Shown one piece after another: positions 1 through 7,986 of a stretch of DNA of 64,000 bases. The translations under genes and the position numbers were made by a program. The notes below the pieces were generated by a model, which saw only the letters and a program-made list of their open reading frames with translations, was not told the DNA's origin and did not search any database. Origin of the DNA: Vibrio gigantis (GTDB taxonomy: Bacteria; Pseudomonadota; Gammaproteobacteria; Enterobacterales; Vibrionaceae); assembly GCF_024347515.1 (NCBI RefSeq), contig NZ_AP025492.1:2976001-3040000 (forward strand). The letters run 5' to 3'. The stretch's first letter is position 1. Each line of letters starts with the position of its first letter.

Positions 1-729
1 AATACCATACAGCACCACAATAAACACACCTAACACGCCAAATGACGTCACGATACCCACATCAGACACCCCCAAGAAACCATACCTAAACGCGTTTACC
101 ATGTACACGATAGGGTTCAGCTTCGATATACCTTGCCAAAACTCAGGCAATAGACTGATCGAGTAGAACACACCACCAAGATAAGTCAGTGGCGTTAAGA
201 TAAAGGTAGGAATAATCGAGATGTCATCAAACGTGCGAGCAAACACCGCGTTAATCAGACCACCCAGTGAGAATACGACTGAAGTTAGGAATACCGTCGC
301 AATGATCACGCCCCAATGATCGACTTGTAAGTCAACAAAGAACAGTGATACGAAGGTTACAATCGTACCCACTAATAAACCGCGAACCACACCACCCATC
401 ACGAAACCGGCGATAATCACGTAGTTAGGCACCGGTGCTACAAGCAGCTCTTCAATGTTCTTTTGGAATTTAGCACTAAAGAACGATGACGCAACGTTCG
501 AATAAGAGTTAGTGATCACCGACATCATGATCAGTCCAGGAACAATATATTCCATGTAGCTAAAACCGTTCATTTCACCAATACGCGCACCAATAAGGTT
601 ACCGAAGATGATGAAGTAAAGTGTCATGGTAATTGCTGGCGGTACCAGAGTTTGCACCCAGATACGCGTGAAGCGATTGATCTCTTTGGTCAACAAACTG
701 CAGAAAGCTGTCCAATATAGGCTGTACAT
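1..729 (-). CDS. ABC-2 type transporter permease, YadH-like (3' end outside window)
   Basis: Inner-membrane permease of an ABC-2 exporter, partner of the ATPase encoded just upstream on the same strand. I translated it by hand from the ATG at 729; the frame stays open to the window edge, giving about 243 residues without a stop. It begins MYSLYWTAF and holds several hydrophobic segments, with the ABC-2 signature region of the YadH type (FGNLIGARIGEMNGFSYMEY, then a stretch giving SNVASSFFSAKFQKNIEELL). The start lies one base after the stop of the ATPase gene, so the two are translationally linked. The substrate of YadG/YadH-type exporters is not established and none can be read here. Function as an exporter permease is secure; the cargo is unknown. 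Confidence 0.9.
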   Translation of the reverse strand, partial: MYSLYWTAFCSLLTKEINRFTRIWVQTLVPPAITMTLYFIIFGNLIGARIGEMNGFSYMEYIVPGLIMMSVITNSYSNVASSFFSAKFQKNIEELLVAPVPNYVIIAGFVMGGVVRGLLVGTIVTFVSLFFVDLQVDHWGVIIATVFLTSVVFSLGGLINAVFARTFDDISIIPTFILTPLTYLGGVFYSISLLPEFWQGISKLNPIVYMVNAFRYGFLGVSDVGIVTSFGVLGVFIVVLYGI

Positions 730-730
730 A

Positions 731-1648
731 TTATTTACTCCCCTCACGCACGATACTCACAAATAGCTCTTCTAGACGGTTTGCTTTGTTACGCATAGAG
801 AGGACTTTCACCTGTTGATCGCTCAACTGAGTAAAGATGGTATTCAAGCCGAGGTTCTTGTCGATTTCAATTTCTAGCGAGCCATTGACCATCACTTGGC
901 TATTCACGCCTTCTAGCTTAGGTTCAATCGCACCCTCTTCAAGATCCAGAATAAAGGTCTCAGCACTCAACTTACCTAGCAGTGCTTTCATGGTTGTGTT
1001 CTCAATCAGCTCACCACGATTGATGATACCGATATTGCGACACAGCATTTCAGCTTCTTCTAGGTAGTGCGTGGTCAAGATAATGGTAATGCCCTGCTTT
1101 TCATTGATCTCTTTGAGGAATTCCCACATCGAGCGGCGCAGTTCAATATCAACACCAGCCGTAGGTTCATCAAGGATTAACAGCTGAGGCTCATGCATCA
1201 GCGCACGTGCGATCATTAAGCGGCGTTTCATACCACCAGACAAGTTACGCGCACGTTCGCCACGTTTTTCCCACAAGTCGAGTTGAGATAGGTACTTTTT
1301 CGCTCGCTCTTTTGCTAGTGCTTTTGGCACGCCGTAATAACCTGCTTGTTGCAGCACGATCTGTTCAACGGTTTCGAAGGGGTTAAAGTTAAACTCTTGA
1401 GGCACTAGACCTAAGTTTTGTTTCGCCAACTCCAAATCAGTATCAATGTCGTAACCGAACACTTTAACCTTGCCGGAAGTTTTATTTACCAGTGAAGAGA
1501 TAACACCAATAGTGGTGGACTTACCCGCACCATTTGGGCCAAGTAGTGCGTAAAAATCGCCTTTTTCTACTTGTAAACTAACGCCCTTAAGAGCCTCGAA
1601 GCCCCCAGCATAAGTTTTTCTTAATTGCTCAATTTCTAATGCATACAT
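731..1648 (-). CDS. ABC transporter ATP-binding protein, YadG-like
   Basis: Cytoplasmic nucleotide-binding subunit that powers the adjacent ABC-2 permease. The 305-residue protein has Walker A GPNGAGKST at 37-45, the ABC signature LSGGM at 136-140, Walker B LLILDEP at 156-162 and an H-loop in LTTHYLEEAE, so all catalytic elements are intact. The length suits a YadG-type ATPase with its short C-terminal extension. ATPase first and permease second, with one base between them, indicates one operon read leftward. The exporter could act on a polyketide- or antibiotic-like compound or on an envelope component; the sequence does not decide. Confidence 0.93.
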   Translation of the reverse strand: MYALEIEQLRKTYAGGFEALKGVSLQVEKGDFYALLGPNGAGKSTTIGVISSLVNKTSGKVKVFGYDIDTDLELAKQNLGLVPQEFNFNPFETVEQIVLQQAGYYGVPKALAKERAKKYLSQLDLWEKRGERARNLSGGMKRRLMIARALMHEPQLLILDEPTAGVDIELRRSMWEFLKEINEKQGITIILTTHYLEEAEMLCRNIGIINRGELIENTTMKALLGKLSAETFILDLEEGAIEPKLEGVNSQVMVNGSLEIEIDKNLGLNTIFTQLSDQQVKVLSMRNKANRLEELFVSIVREGSK

Positions 1649-1969
1649 AGAGATAGACTGCCATTTGCTATAGATAAGATGTTGACGACCGAGCTTGAGG
1701 AAGAGAGTAATGCTTAAAACGAGCTAGCAGAAAACTAACCCAAACTTGTTTACTCGGCCATTTTGCAAACAAGTCTATCGTTGATTAACGATGAATACAA
1801 ATATCGCGTGAGAGTTTCTTTCGAAAACAAATAAGAATATTGGGTACGTGAAGACCAAATCAGCGTTCAATAAATATAAAATGCCGCTAAGTCATTCACT
1901 TATCGGCATTTTATATCCTTCTTGAATTGAGCGTCTATGGCCCGTTCATGTCAGCTTATTACTGAATAA
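1649..1969. other. Intergenic region between ABC exporter and sulP
   Basis: About 320 bases without a credible gene. It must contain the promoter of the leftward ABC operon and holds the terminator of the leftward sulP gene (1878-1913). I see no other structured element. Confidence 0.6.
1878..1913 (-). terminator. Rho-independent terminator of sulP
   Basis: Near-perfect 12-bp stem (ATGCCG...AAGT paired with ACTT...CGGCAT, one mismatch) with a five-base loop. On the minus strand the stem is followed by TTTTATATTT. It lies about 60 bases past the sulP stop. Confidence 0.8.
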
Positions 1970-3643
1970 TTAAACTGACTCAAACTGATGTTCATCTCTA
2001 TCGACATAGCTTGTTGCAGCTGTCAGCGCTTCATAACGGAAGCGATATGTGTTCGATTCCGGTACTAGATCAATCACATGGAACTTCTCTAGCTGCTGAC
2101 GAGTATTCTCATTAGGACACAATAGATACACCTCACACTGCGCATCCAAAGCATCTTTAATCGCATTTTCTAGGGCTAGGCCAACAGTGACATCAATCAT
2201 AGGGACATCTGTCAGATCTAGAATCATCGCTTCATAGTCAGCAATACTTGAGTGCTGACGTGAGATCGCCTTTGAAACACTGAATATCATTGGCCCTGAA
2301 AGATAGAAGAACAGCACCTTACCATTCGCACTGTCGAGTAACTGACGTTCACTATCGGTCAGTGGGATATCGTCTTCATCGTCCCCATCACTGATGGCCT
2401 TAACTTGTCTGGCTTGTTCTCGGCTCAATCTTTCGATAATCAGAATATTCGAGATAAATACCCCCAATCCGACGGCAATAATTAAGTCAACGAATACAGT
2501 CAGCAACATCACGCCGTACATCACGCCCATGCCGGCATAGCTAACCTTGTGCGCGCGCTGGATAAAACTCCAATCAAGAATGTTGAAACCAACATACATC
2601 GCGATACCAGCCAGCACAGCCATAGGAATCGGTTCTGTTAAGCCACCTGCAACCAATACCACCAGCGCAAGCACTAAAGCTCGAATAACACCAGAAAGCG
2701 GAGAACGAGCTCCCACCTGGATATTGGTTACGGTACCCATGGTTGCACCTGCGCCAGGTAGTGCACCAAAAAGACCAGAGATCATATTCGCAATGCCTTG
2801 GCCACGAAGCTCTTTGTCTGAATCATGCTCTTTACGCGTCAGTGAATCACCGATAACCGCGGTCAGAAGCGTATCAATACAGCCAAGAGTACCCAGTACC
2901 AAGGCATCAATAACCATGGTGGTGAATTGCTCAGCGCTGATCGTAGGAATAACGAGAGAAGGCAAACCAGCAGGAATTTCACCAATACGGCGAATAGAGT
3001 CAGTATCGAAGATAATAACGGACAACAGGGTGACGGCCACTAACGCGACCAGTTGCGCGGGCACATACTTACGATATTTAGCTGGAAAACCGAAAAGAAT
3101 ACCGAGCGTCAATGCCCCTAAAAACAGTTCGCTCACTTTTAAGTTTGCTAGCGTATCAGGTAATGCAGAGAGCGTGCCCATCACACCACCGGAAGGTGCG
3201 GCGTGTCCTAATAAAGGAGACAACTGCAGAATAATTAGAATAACGCCGATGCCCGACATAAATCCGGAGATCACGCTATATGGCATCAAAGTAACGTATT
3301 TTCCGAGCTTTAATGTTCCGAGTAATATCTGGAAAGCGCCTGCCATCATTACGACGGTAAAGGTCATTGCCATTCCGGTTTCAGGATATTTAGCAACCAT
3401 ACTCGTCATTACGGCTGTCATGATCACCGTCATAGGGCCGGTAGGTTCAGAAATCAAACTACTCGAACCGCCAAACAATGCTGCAAATAGGCCAACCATG
3501 ATGGCACCCCATAAGCCAGCTTCAGCACCTGCGCCAGAAGCAACACCAAATGCCAACGCTAAAGGTAACGAGATGATGGCTGTAGTAACACCACCAAACA
3601 TATCCCCTTTGAGATTGATATCCGTAAAACGACTTCCAAACAA
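1970..3643 (-). CDS. SulP family anion transporter with STAS domain
   Basis: Inner-membrane SulP/SLC26 transporter. The N-terminal motif NLKGDMFGGVTTA and the following hydrophobic helices are typical of SulP carriers of bicarbonate or sulfate. The last roughly 110 residues form a STAS domain (KVLFFYLSGPMIFSV and DLTDVPMIDVT). An in-frame GTG at 3682 gives a longer reading, but a TTG at 3643 has AGGAAG seven bases upstream and starts MFGSRFTDINLKGD, so I use it (557 residues). It is divergent from a beta-carbonic anhydrase gene 244 bases away. That pairing favours bicarbonate as substrate, as in BicA-like systems. Sulfate or another anion remains possible; the substrate is inference. Confidence 0.88.
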   Translation of the reverse strand: MFGSRFTDINLKGDMFGGVTTAIISLPLALAFGVASGAGAEAGLWGAIMVGLFAALFGGSSSLISEPTGPMTVIMTAVMTSMVAKYPETGMAMTFTVVMMAGAFQILLGTLKLGKYVTLMPYSVISGFMSGIGVILIILQLSPLLGHAAPSGGVMGTLSALPDTLANLKVSELFLGALTLGILFGFPAKYRKYVPAQLVALVAVTLLSVIIFDTDSIRRIGEIPAGLPSLVIPTISAEQFTTMVIDALVLGTLGCIDTLLTAVIGDSLTRKEHDSDKELRGQGIANMISGLFGALPGAGATMGTVTNIQVGARSPLSGVIRALVLALVVLVAGGLTEPIPMAVLAGIAMYVGFNILDWSFIQRAHKVSYAGMGVMYGVMLLTVFVDLIIAVGLGVFISNILIIERLSREQARQVKAISDGDDEDDIPLTDSERQLLDSANGKVLFFYLSGPMIFSVSKAISRQHSSIADYEAMILDLTDVPMIDVTVGLALENAIKDALDAQCEVYLLCPNENTRQQLEKFHVIDLVPESNTYRFRYEALTAATSYVDRDEHQFESV

Positions 3644-3887
3644 AACACACCTTCCTGATGATGAAATGACAAACCTTATCACTTTAACAAATGGATCAAG
3701 TGTTCAGAAAGTGTTAATTCAATCACATTATTCATGTCTTATAACCGGATCATAGCTTCTCCGCTAAGTTAATGATTTTAACGACTAGTACACGTCAGAT
3801 GAGTACTATTTGACACAGTTTTTACGAGATTGAATTTGTAACATTGTGTATAGTTGAGATTCTTAATTAAGGGATGTAAGACGCAAA

Positions 3888-4556
3888 ATGCCAGAGATTA
3901 AACAGCTTTTTGAAAACAACTCTAAATGGTCTGAAGAAATTCGTTCAGAGCGACCAGAGTATTTTACAACGCTTGAAGAGGGTCAAAGCCCTGGTTTTCT
4001 ATGGATTGGCTGCTCAGATAGCCGTGTTCCGGCCGAGCGCCTGACTGGTTTGTATTCTGGCGAACTATTTGTTCACCGAAATGTGGCGAACCAAGTTGTT
4101 CATACCGACCTAAACTGCCTCTCAGTGGTACAGTACGCCGTCGATGTACTCAAAGTTAAACACATCATTGTCTGCGGTCACTACGGTTGTGGTGGTGTTA
4201 ATGCGGCGATTGATAACCCTAAACTTGGCCTTATCAACAACTGGCTGCTTCACATCCGTGACAATTACCTAAAATATCGTAAACAGATCGAGGGACTTCC
4301 TCGTGAACAATGGGGTGACAAACTGTGCGAAATTAACGTCGCAGAGCAAGTTTATAACCTAGGTAACTCAACCATTATGCAAAACGCATGGGAGAGAGGC
4401 CAAGAGGTTGAAATCCACGGTGTAGTTTACGGCATTGGCGATGGCAAGTTGCAAGACCTTGGCGTACGTTGCTCAAGCAACGATACCCTAGAGAACAGCC
4501 ATTTAGAGGCATTGAATAAAATCTTAACAACGCCTCTTCTTAGCCAACAAGGCTAA
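3888..4556 (+). CDS. can: Beta-class carbonic anhydrase
   Basis: Cytoplasmic zinc enzyme that interconverts CO2 and bicarbonate, supplying bicarbonate to carboxylases. The 222-residue protein carries all beta-class ligands: Cys42 and the Asp44-Ser-Arg dyad in WIGCSDSR, then His98 and Cys101 in CGHYGCGGV. Length and sequence match the Can (YadF) group. In E. coli can is also next to hpt and the yadG/yadH ABC genes, and here the same neighbours are present, with a SulP transporter added. The ATG at 3888 follows a purine-rich GGGATGTAAGACG leader. A bidirectional terminator follows the stop. Confidence 0.97.
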   Translation: MPEIKQLFENNSKWSEEIRSERPEYFTTLEEGQSPGFLWIGCSDSRVPAERLTGLYSGELFVHRNVANQVVHTDLNCLSVVQYAVDVLKVKHIIVCGHYGCGGVNAAIDNPKLGLINNWLLHIRDNYLKYRKQIEGLPREQWGDKLCEINVAEQVYNLGNSTIMQNAWERGQEVEIHGVVYGIGDGKLQDLGVRCSSNDTLENSHLEALNKILTTPLLSQQG

Positions 4557-4575
4557 CCATTACGCAATAAATACA

Positions 4576-4600
4576 AAAAGCCCGCATCAAGCGGGCTTTT
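4576..4600. terminator. Bidirectional terminator between can and hpt
   Basis: AAAAGCCCGC and GCGGGCTTTT form a ten-base-pair perfect stem around a five-base loop, with T-runs on either strand. It sits between the convergent can and hpt genes and can serve both. Confidence 0.88.
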
Positions 4601-4629
4601 TAATAACTTCTGATCGGCAAGCGTTATGA

Positions 4630-5160
4630 TTACTCTTGAGGTACAACTTTACCAATGTACGGTAGATGACGATATTTTTGTGCGTAGTCGATACCAACAC
4701 CAACAACAAACTCGTCAGGAATTTCAAAACCAATCCATTTTGTATCTACAGCCACTTCACGGCGAGAAGGCTTGTCTAGTAACGTACAAATTTCGATAGA
4801 CTTAGGACCACGTAGGCTCAAAATCTCTTTCACTTTAGTCAGTGTGTTACCGGTGTCGATAATGTCTTCTACAAGTAGAACGTCTTTACCTTGGATATCA
4901 TCATCAAGATCTTTCAAAATACGAACATCACGTGAGCTTTCCATGCCGTTGCCGTAGCTAGACGCGGTCATGAAATCAACTTGGTGAGTTAAATCGATAG
5001 CACGAGCAAGATCCGCCATAAAGACAAAAGATCCACGTAATAAGCCAACTAAAACGAGATCTTCACTGCCTTTGTAGTGCTCCGTGATCTGTTTACCTAG
5101 TTCGTTCACTCGATCCTGAACTTCTTGCTCAGAGATCATGACTTCAACTGTATGCTTCAT
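4630..5160 (-). CDS. hpt: Hypoxanthine phosphoribosyltransferase
   Basis: Purine salvage enzyme converting hypoxanthine (and guanine less well) plus PRPP to the nucleotide, in the cytosol. The 176-residue protein has the PRPP-binding signature [14 protein letters not shown] at residues 94-107 and the flexible-loop segment [11 protein letters not shown]. Length equals E. coli Hpt. The leftward gene is followed by the terminator shared with can and is divergent from the quorum-sensing regulator; this hpt-luxR/hapR adjacency is a familiar Vibrio arrangement. Confidence 0.97.
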   Translation of the reverse strand: MKHTVEVMISEQEVQDRVNELGKQITEHYKGSEDLVLVGLLRGSFVFMADLARAIDLTHQVDFMTASSYGNGMESSRDVRILKDLDDDIQGKDVLLVEDIIDTGNTLTKVKEILSLRGPKSIEICTLLDKPSRREVAVDTKWIGFEIPDEFVVGVGIDYAQKYRHLPYIGKVVPQE

Positions 5161-5497
5161 ACTGCTCTCATTTTATTTGGTGATTGCGACAAGTGTAGAC
5201 AGTTTTGCCATCGGCGCCGCTCAATTTGTGCGTAAGTCTAGCACTGCTCAAATACCCACACCACCTTATGGTTCAAATTTACTGTCAGATTATCAACGAT
5301 AATGTGCGTTGGTGCCTAGTCCGATACTCTCTTCCTTTCACATCAATACTGATCACGCTTTATGTATCAAGTTTGATGTAACTGTCTATTAAATAAGCTC
5401 AAAGGATTGACCATTTACATATGCACCATTACACTCATCTTGGCTTAAATAATAATAAAATCATTAATATAAAAAATTCGTTGGCAAGGAAAACAAA
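5161..5497. promoter_or_regulatory. Divergent regulatory region of hpt and the luxR-type gene
   Basis: About 340 A+T-rich bases between two divergent genes; it must hold both promoters and the 5' leader of the quorum-sensing regulator. In V. harveyi and V. cholerae this region contains autorepression sites and the Qrr sRNA target; only the Qrr-like target (5481-5490) is recognisable to me by eye. Confidence 0.6.
5481..5490 (+). promoter_or_regulatory. Probable Qrr sRNA target overlapping the ribosome binding site of the luxR-type gene
   Basis: TTGGCAAGGA, ending seven bases before the ATG at 5498, doubles as the Shine-Dalgarno sequence (AAGGA). It complements the conserved core of Vibrio Qrr sRNAs (CCTAGCCAA, recalled from memory) with a single mismatch. 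In V. harveyi and V. cholerae, Qrr pairing at this spot blocks translation and destabilises the luxR/hapR mRNA at low cell density. Pairing in this strain is inferred, since no qrr gene is in the window. Confidence 0.65.
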
Positions 5498-6103
5498 ATG
5501 GACTCAATCTCTAAGAGACCTAGAACTAGGCTTTCACCTCTAAAAAGAAAACTTCAATTGATGGAAATCGCACTTGAAGTATTCTCTCGCCGTGGCATTG
5601 GCCGTGGCGGACACGCTGATATTGCAGACATCGCTCAGGTGTCAGTAGCAACCGTATTTAACTACTTCCCTACTCGTGAAGATCTGGTTGATGAAGTACT
5701 GAATCACGTTGTACGCCAATTCTCTAACTTCCTTTCAGACAATATCGATCTGGATATTCACGCAAAACAAAACCTACATAATATTGCGACTGAAATGGTG
5801 ACGTTAGTGGCTCAAGATAGCCATTGGTTAAATGTATGGTTCGAATGGAGCGCTTCGACTCGTGATGAAGTATGGCCGCTGTTCGTAACAACTAACCGAA
5901 CTAACCAAATGTTAGTACAAAACATGTTTAGTAAAGCGATTGAGCGCGGCGAAGTTTGCGACGATCACGATCCTAAACATCTAGCAAACCTATTCCACGG
6001 CATCTGCTACTCGCTATTTATCCAAGCGAAACGTGTCGATACCAATGAAGAGCTGTCTAAACTTACTGACAGCTACTTAAACATGTTGTGTATCTATAAG
6101 TAG
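5498..6103 (+). CDS. luxR: Quorum-sensing master regulator, LuxR/HapR/SmcR family (TetR-type)
   Basis: TetR-family DNA-binding regulator at the end of the Vibrio quorum-sensing cascade, controlling genes for traits such as luminescence, protease and competence. The 201-residue protein is nearly collinear with V. harveyi LuxR: MDSISKRPRTRLSPLKRK at the N terminus, a helix-turn-helix in the stretch ending QVSVATVFNYFPTREDL, and the ligand-binding domain with WFEWSASTRDEVWP. Orthologues carry different names (luxR, hapR, smcR, opaR, litR); it is not the LuxI-partner LuxR. Compared with V. harveyi LuxR, recalled as ending IYNREH, it ends in IYK and is about three residues shorter, and the stop codon abuts a heptamer array. 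The leader carries a probable Qrr target. Confidence 0.96.
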   Translation: MDSISKRPRTRLSPLKRKLQLMEIALEVFSRRGIGRGGHADIADIAQVSVATVFNYFPTREDLVDEVLNHVVRQFSNFLSDNIDLDIHAKQNLHNIATEMVTLVAQDSHWLNVWFEWSASTRDEVWPLFVTTNRTNQMLVQNMFSKAIERGEVCDDHDPKHLANLFHGICYSLFIQAKRVDTNEELSKLTDSYLNMLCIYK

Positions 6104-6131
6104 ATTCGAGATTCGAGATTCGAGATTCGAG
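6104..6131. repeat. Heptamer tandem array (ATTCGAG)x4
   Basis: Four perfect direct copies of a 7-base unit starting immediately after the TAG of the luxR-type gene. The same unit forms a longer array after yacG at 21704-21759. The period of seven is not compatible with a coding repeat in one frame. Confidence 0.95.
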
Positions 6132-6141
6132 AAGAAGTATG

Positions 6142-6176
6142 AAGGGTTGGCCTAATGGGTCAGCCCTTTTTATTTT
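6142..6176 (+). terminator. Terminator of the luxR-type gene
   Basis: AAGGGTTG pairs with CAGCCCTT (one G-U) around an 11-base loop, followed by TTTTATTTTTAT on the plus strand. Its stem sequence resembles that of the terminator after the other heptamer array. Confidence 0.8.
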
Positions 6177-6191
6177 TATATACTCACTCTT

Positions 6192-6238
6192 CGTATCTCG
6201 GAGCGAAGCGTACTCGCATCTCGAAGTGAAACGTTACT
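6192..6238. repeat. Two diverged direct copies of a 23-24-base unit
   Basis: CGTATCTCGGAGCGAAGCG (6192 on) and CGCATCTCGAAGTGAAACG (6215 on) begin two adjacent units, both ending TACT. They are a diverged tandem duplication between the luxR-type gene terminator and the lpdA terminator. Confidence 0.6.
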
Positions 6239-6256
6239 GCTTTACTTCAGGCATAA

Positions 6257-6284
6257 AAAAGCCGCTGACGAATCAGCGGCTTTT
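6257..6284 (-). terminator. Terminator of lpdA
   Basis: AAAAGCCGCTGA and TCAGCGGCTTTT form a perfect 12-bp stem with a four-base loop; the minus strand continues with TTTTTT. It lies 30 bases past the lpdA stop. Confidence 0.9.
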
Positions 6285-6313
6285 AAAAACATTAGCGAGT
6301 GGCTAAAGGAGAG

Positions 6314-7744
6314 TTACTTCTTCTTTTTCACTGCTTTCTTGTTTGGAAGGTCAGTAATTGAACCTTCGAATACTTCCGCAGCTAGACCAACAGACTCGTG
6401 TAGAGTTGGGTGAGCGTGGATAGTAAGAGCGATATCTTCTGCGTCACAACCCATTTCGATTGCTAGGCCGATTTCACCAAGAAGTTCACCACCGTTAGTA
6501 CCAACAACAGCACCACCGATTACGCGATGAGTCTCTTTATCGAAGATCATCTTAGTCATACCATCTGCACAGTCAGACGCGATTGCACGACCAGAAGCAG
6601 CCCAAGGGAAAGTAGCAACTTCGTAGTTGATGCCTTCAGCTTTCGCTTCTTTCTCAGTCTTACCTACCCAAGCAACTTCTGGCTCAGTGTACGCAATTGA
6701 TGGGATTACTTTAGGGTCGAAGTAGTGCTTCTTACCAGAGATAACTTCAGCAGCTACGTGACCTTCATGCACACCTTTGTGAGCAAGCATTGGTTGACCA
6801 ACAACGTCACCGATCGCGTGGATGTGAGGAACGTTTGTACGCATTTGCTTATCAACATTGATGAAGCCACGCTCATCAACTTCGATACCTGCTTTTTCAG
6901 CGTCGATAAGTGCACCGTTTGGAACACGGCCGATAGCAACAAGAACGGCATCGTAACGCTCAGCTTCAGCTGGCGCTTTCTTGCCTTCCATTGAAACGTA
7001 GATACCGTCTTCTTTCGCTTCAACTGCTGTTACTTTAGTTTCAAGCATTAGCTTGAACTTGTTCTTAATACGCTTAGTGAAGACTTTAACGATGTCTTTA
7101 TCCGCCGCAGGGATAACTTGGTCGAACATCTCAACAACTTCAACTTTAGAGCCTAGAGAGTGGTAAACCGTACCCATTTCAAGACCGATGATACCACCGC
7201 CCATGATAAGCAGTTTCTCAGGAACTTCTTTCAGCTCTAGTGCATCCGTAGAGTCCCAGATACGTGGGTCTTCATGTGGGATGAAAGGAAGTTTGATTGG
7301 GCGAGAACCTGCAGCAATGATTGCGTTGTCGAAGTTAACAGTTGTTGCTTCGCCTTCGCCTTCAACAAGAATGCTGTTAGGACCAGTGAACTTACCGAAA
7401 CCGTTAACAACAGTCACGTTACGCATCTTAGCCATACCGCCAAGACCGCCAGTTAGTTGATCAACTACTTTTTCTTTCCAGATACGGATCTTGTTGATGT
7501 CCGTTTGTGGCTCGCCGAATACAACGCCGTGCTCTGCCATCGCTTTCGCTTCTTCGATTACTTTAGAAACGTGAAGAAGTGCTTTTGATGGAATACAACC
7601 AACGTTTAGACATACACCACCAAGAGTGCTGTAACGTTCAACTAGTACTGTTTCTAGACCTAAATCCGCACAACGGAATGCAGCTGAGTAACCAGCAGGA
7701 CCTGAACCAAGTACAACAACTTGGGCTTTAATTTCTTTGCTCAT
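6314..7744 (-). CDS. lpdA: Dihydrolipoyl dehydrogenase (E3)
   Basis: FAD flavoprotein that reoxidises dihydrolipoyl groups of pyruvate and 2-oxoglutarate dehydrogenase complexes, passing electrons to NAD. The 476-residue protein has the FAD-binding GSGPAGY near 13, the redox-active disulfide Cys45-Cys50 in GGVCLNVGCIPSK, the NAD-binding GGGIIGLEMG and the catalytic His-Glu pair in HAHPTLHE near 445. It is the last gene of the leftward pdhR-aceE-aceF-lpdA operon and is separated from aceF by 242 bases that include a hairpin, so it may also have its own promoter to serve other complexes. Confidence 0.98.
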   Translation of the reverse strand: MSKEIKAQVVVLGSGPAGYSAAFRCADLGLETVLVERYSTLGGVCLNVGCIPSKALLHVSKVIEEAKAMAEHGVVFGEPQTDINKIRIWKEKVVDQLTGGLGGMAKMRNVTVVNGFGKFTGPNSILVEGEGEATTVNFDNAIIAAGSRPIKLPFIPHEDPRIWDSTDALELKEVPEKLLIMGGGIIGLEMGTVYHSLGSKVEVVEMFDQVIPAADKDIVKVFTKRIKNKFKLMLETKVTAVEAKEDGIYVSMEGKKAPAEAERYDAVLVAIGRVPNGALIDAEKAGIEVDERGFINVDKQMRTNVPHIHAIGDVVGQPMLAHKGVHEGHVAAEVISGKKHYFDPKVIPSIAYTEPEVAWVGKTEKEAKAEGINYEVATFPWAASGRAIASDCADGMTKMIFDKETHRVIGGAVVGTNGGELLGEIGLAIEMGCDAEDIALTIHAHPTLHESVGLAAEVFEGSITDLPNKKAVKKKK

Positions 7745-7945
7745 TGTGACCTCTTGTAGTCATTATCCCTAACAGGCTGAGTAGATATTCTTAAAATTAT
7801 TGGGCTTTCAAACAGGAAACATTTTACAGAGATGTTAACAGTGTGAAAGTAGCTTTAAGTTAGCCTGTGAGCTAGACAACAATTCCCTATCAGATTATGA
7901 GAAATGCAGGAAACTGTTCTCTAAAAATAGTCTTTATATAAAGAA

Positions 7946-7971
7946 TTAAGGTGACCCGAAAGTCACCTTAA
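7946..7971 (-). terminator. Hairpin between aceF and lpdA, probable partial terminator
   Basis: TTAAGGTGAC and GTCACCTTAA form a perfect ten-base-pair stem with a six-base loop. On the minus strand it is followed by only a weak T tract (TTAATTCTTT), so it may attenuate rather than stop read-through from aceF into lpdA. Confidence 0.55.
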
Positions 7972-7986
7972 TAATTACTTTCTCAA

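Noticed and set aside
2547..3755. Long plus-strand ORF opposite sulP
   Set aside because: It is the antisense shadow of the SulP gene; its protein has no recognisable features.
6104..6131. CRISPR array
   Set aside because: The heptamers are contiguous with no spacers and no cas genes nearby; the same holds at 21704-21759.
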